A stretch of DNA of 64,000 nt from Lumbricus rubellus (lineage: Eukaryota; Annelida; Clitellata; Crassiclitellata; Lumbricidae): the NCBI GenBank assembly GCA_945859605.1, contig OX243822.1, positions 6,036,400-6,100,399 of the forward strand. Direction: 5' to 3'. A model generated the notes under the pieces. The model was given only the letters and a program-made list of their open reading frames with translations. It had not been told where the DNA came from and ran no database searches. Positions 63,848 to 64,000 of the stretch are shown here, one piece after another (positions within the stretch are counted from its first letter, which is position 1; each line of letters opens with the position of its first letter). The translations under genes and the position numbers were made by a program.

Positions 63848-64000
63848 CTGAAAGAAGGAGGAAAAACATTAAACACAAAATTATGACTTTTCTGTTTCAC
63901 AGATTTTAGCGCACATTTTTATAAGATCAGCCATATACAGTCAAATGTTCAGAAACGTTGGGAAGCACTAAGGGACAGGAAGGGAAACAACAAAAGTGTC

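Overview
The window is animal nuclear DNA, most likely from a marine invertebrate. Coding density is low, spliced exons are visible, trinucleotide arrays are long, tRNA-derived SINEs and LINE tails are common, and several classes of small DNA transposon are present. The palindromic octamer TAGGCCTA recurs throughout the host DNA. I cannot name the species from sequence alone; an echinoderm or another invertebrate deuterostome is a guess.

Layout. (1) 0.4-20.6 kb: a large single-exon gene coding for ankyrin repeats plus a C-terminal Mab-21/cGAS-type nucleotidyltransferase (gene 1) is split by a complete 16,154-bp Polinton/Maverick element (1765-17918). The element has 482-bp terminal inverted repeats, AG...CT ends and a 6-bp TCTCAA target duplication. 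(2) 31.3-35.2 kb: gene 2, an intact but diverged paralogue. (3) 48.0-52.0 kb: gene 3, an intact close paralogue of gene 1 that also shows the empty insertion site. Genes 1 and 2 are followed by related downstream blocks, each starting with a decayed fragment of another gene 3' end, so the locus grew by segmental duplication. (4) 20.6-31.2 kb and 35.2-47.9 kb: transposon-rich spacers with two piggyBac-type and several hAT-type non-autonomous elements, SINEs, LINE 3' ends, and a GC-rich repetitive block of unknown nature at 42.5-46.6 kb. (5) 53-64 kb: a spliced minus-strand gene whose last six exons (226 codons) I could assemble by eye, two unassigned candidate exons, and many simple repeats.

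The Polinton carries a virus-like gene set. On the plus strand are a protein-primed family B DNA polymerase (frameshifted near its end), an HNH-like protein, an adenain-type protease and two fibre-like proteins sharing an N-terminus. On the minus strand are the major capsid protein, several minor virion-type proteins, a membrane protein, a dUTPase-fold protein, the minor capsid (penton-like) protein and the packaging ATPase. On the plus strand at the right end are a zinc-ribbon/phospholipase A2 protein and a chromodomain integrase. Each TIR encodes a small SAP-like protein related to the N-terminus of the polymerase. Polymerase, protease, ATPase and capsid proteins would together replicate, mature and package the element; the integrase would insert it. 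This copy looks defective: the polymerase is frameshifted, and the integrase lacks an ATG and has a short catalytic spacing.

The main biological interest is a tandem family of ankyrin-cGAS-like proteins, plausibly innate immune sensors, one member of which has been broken by a virus-like DNA element.
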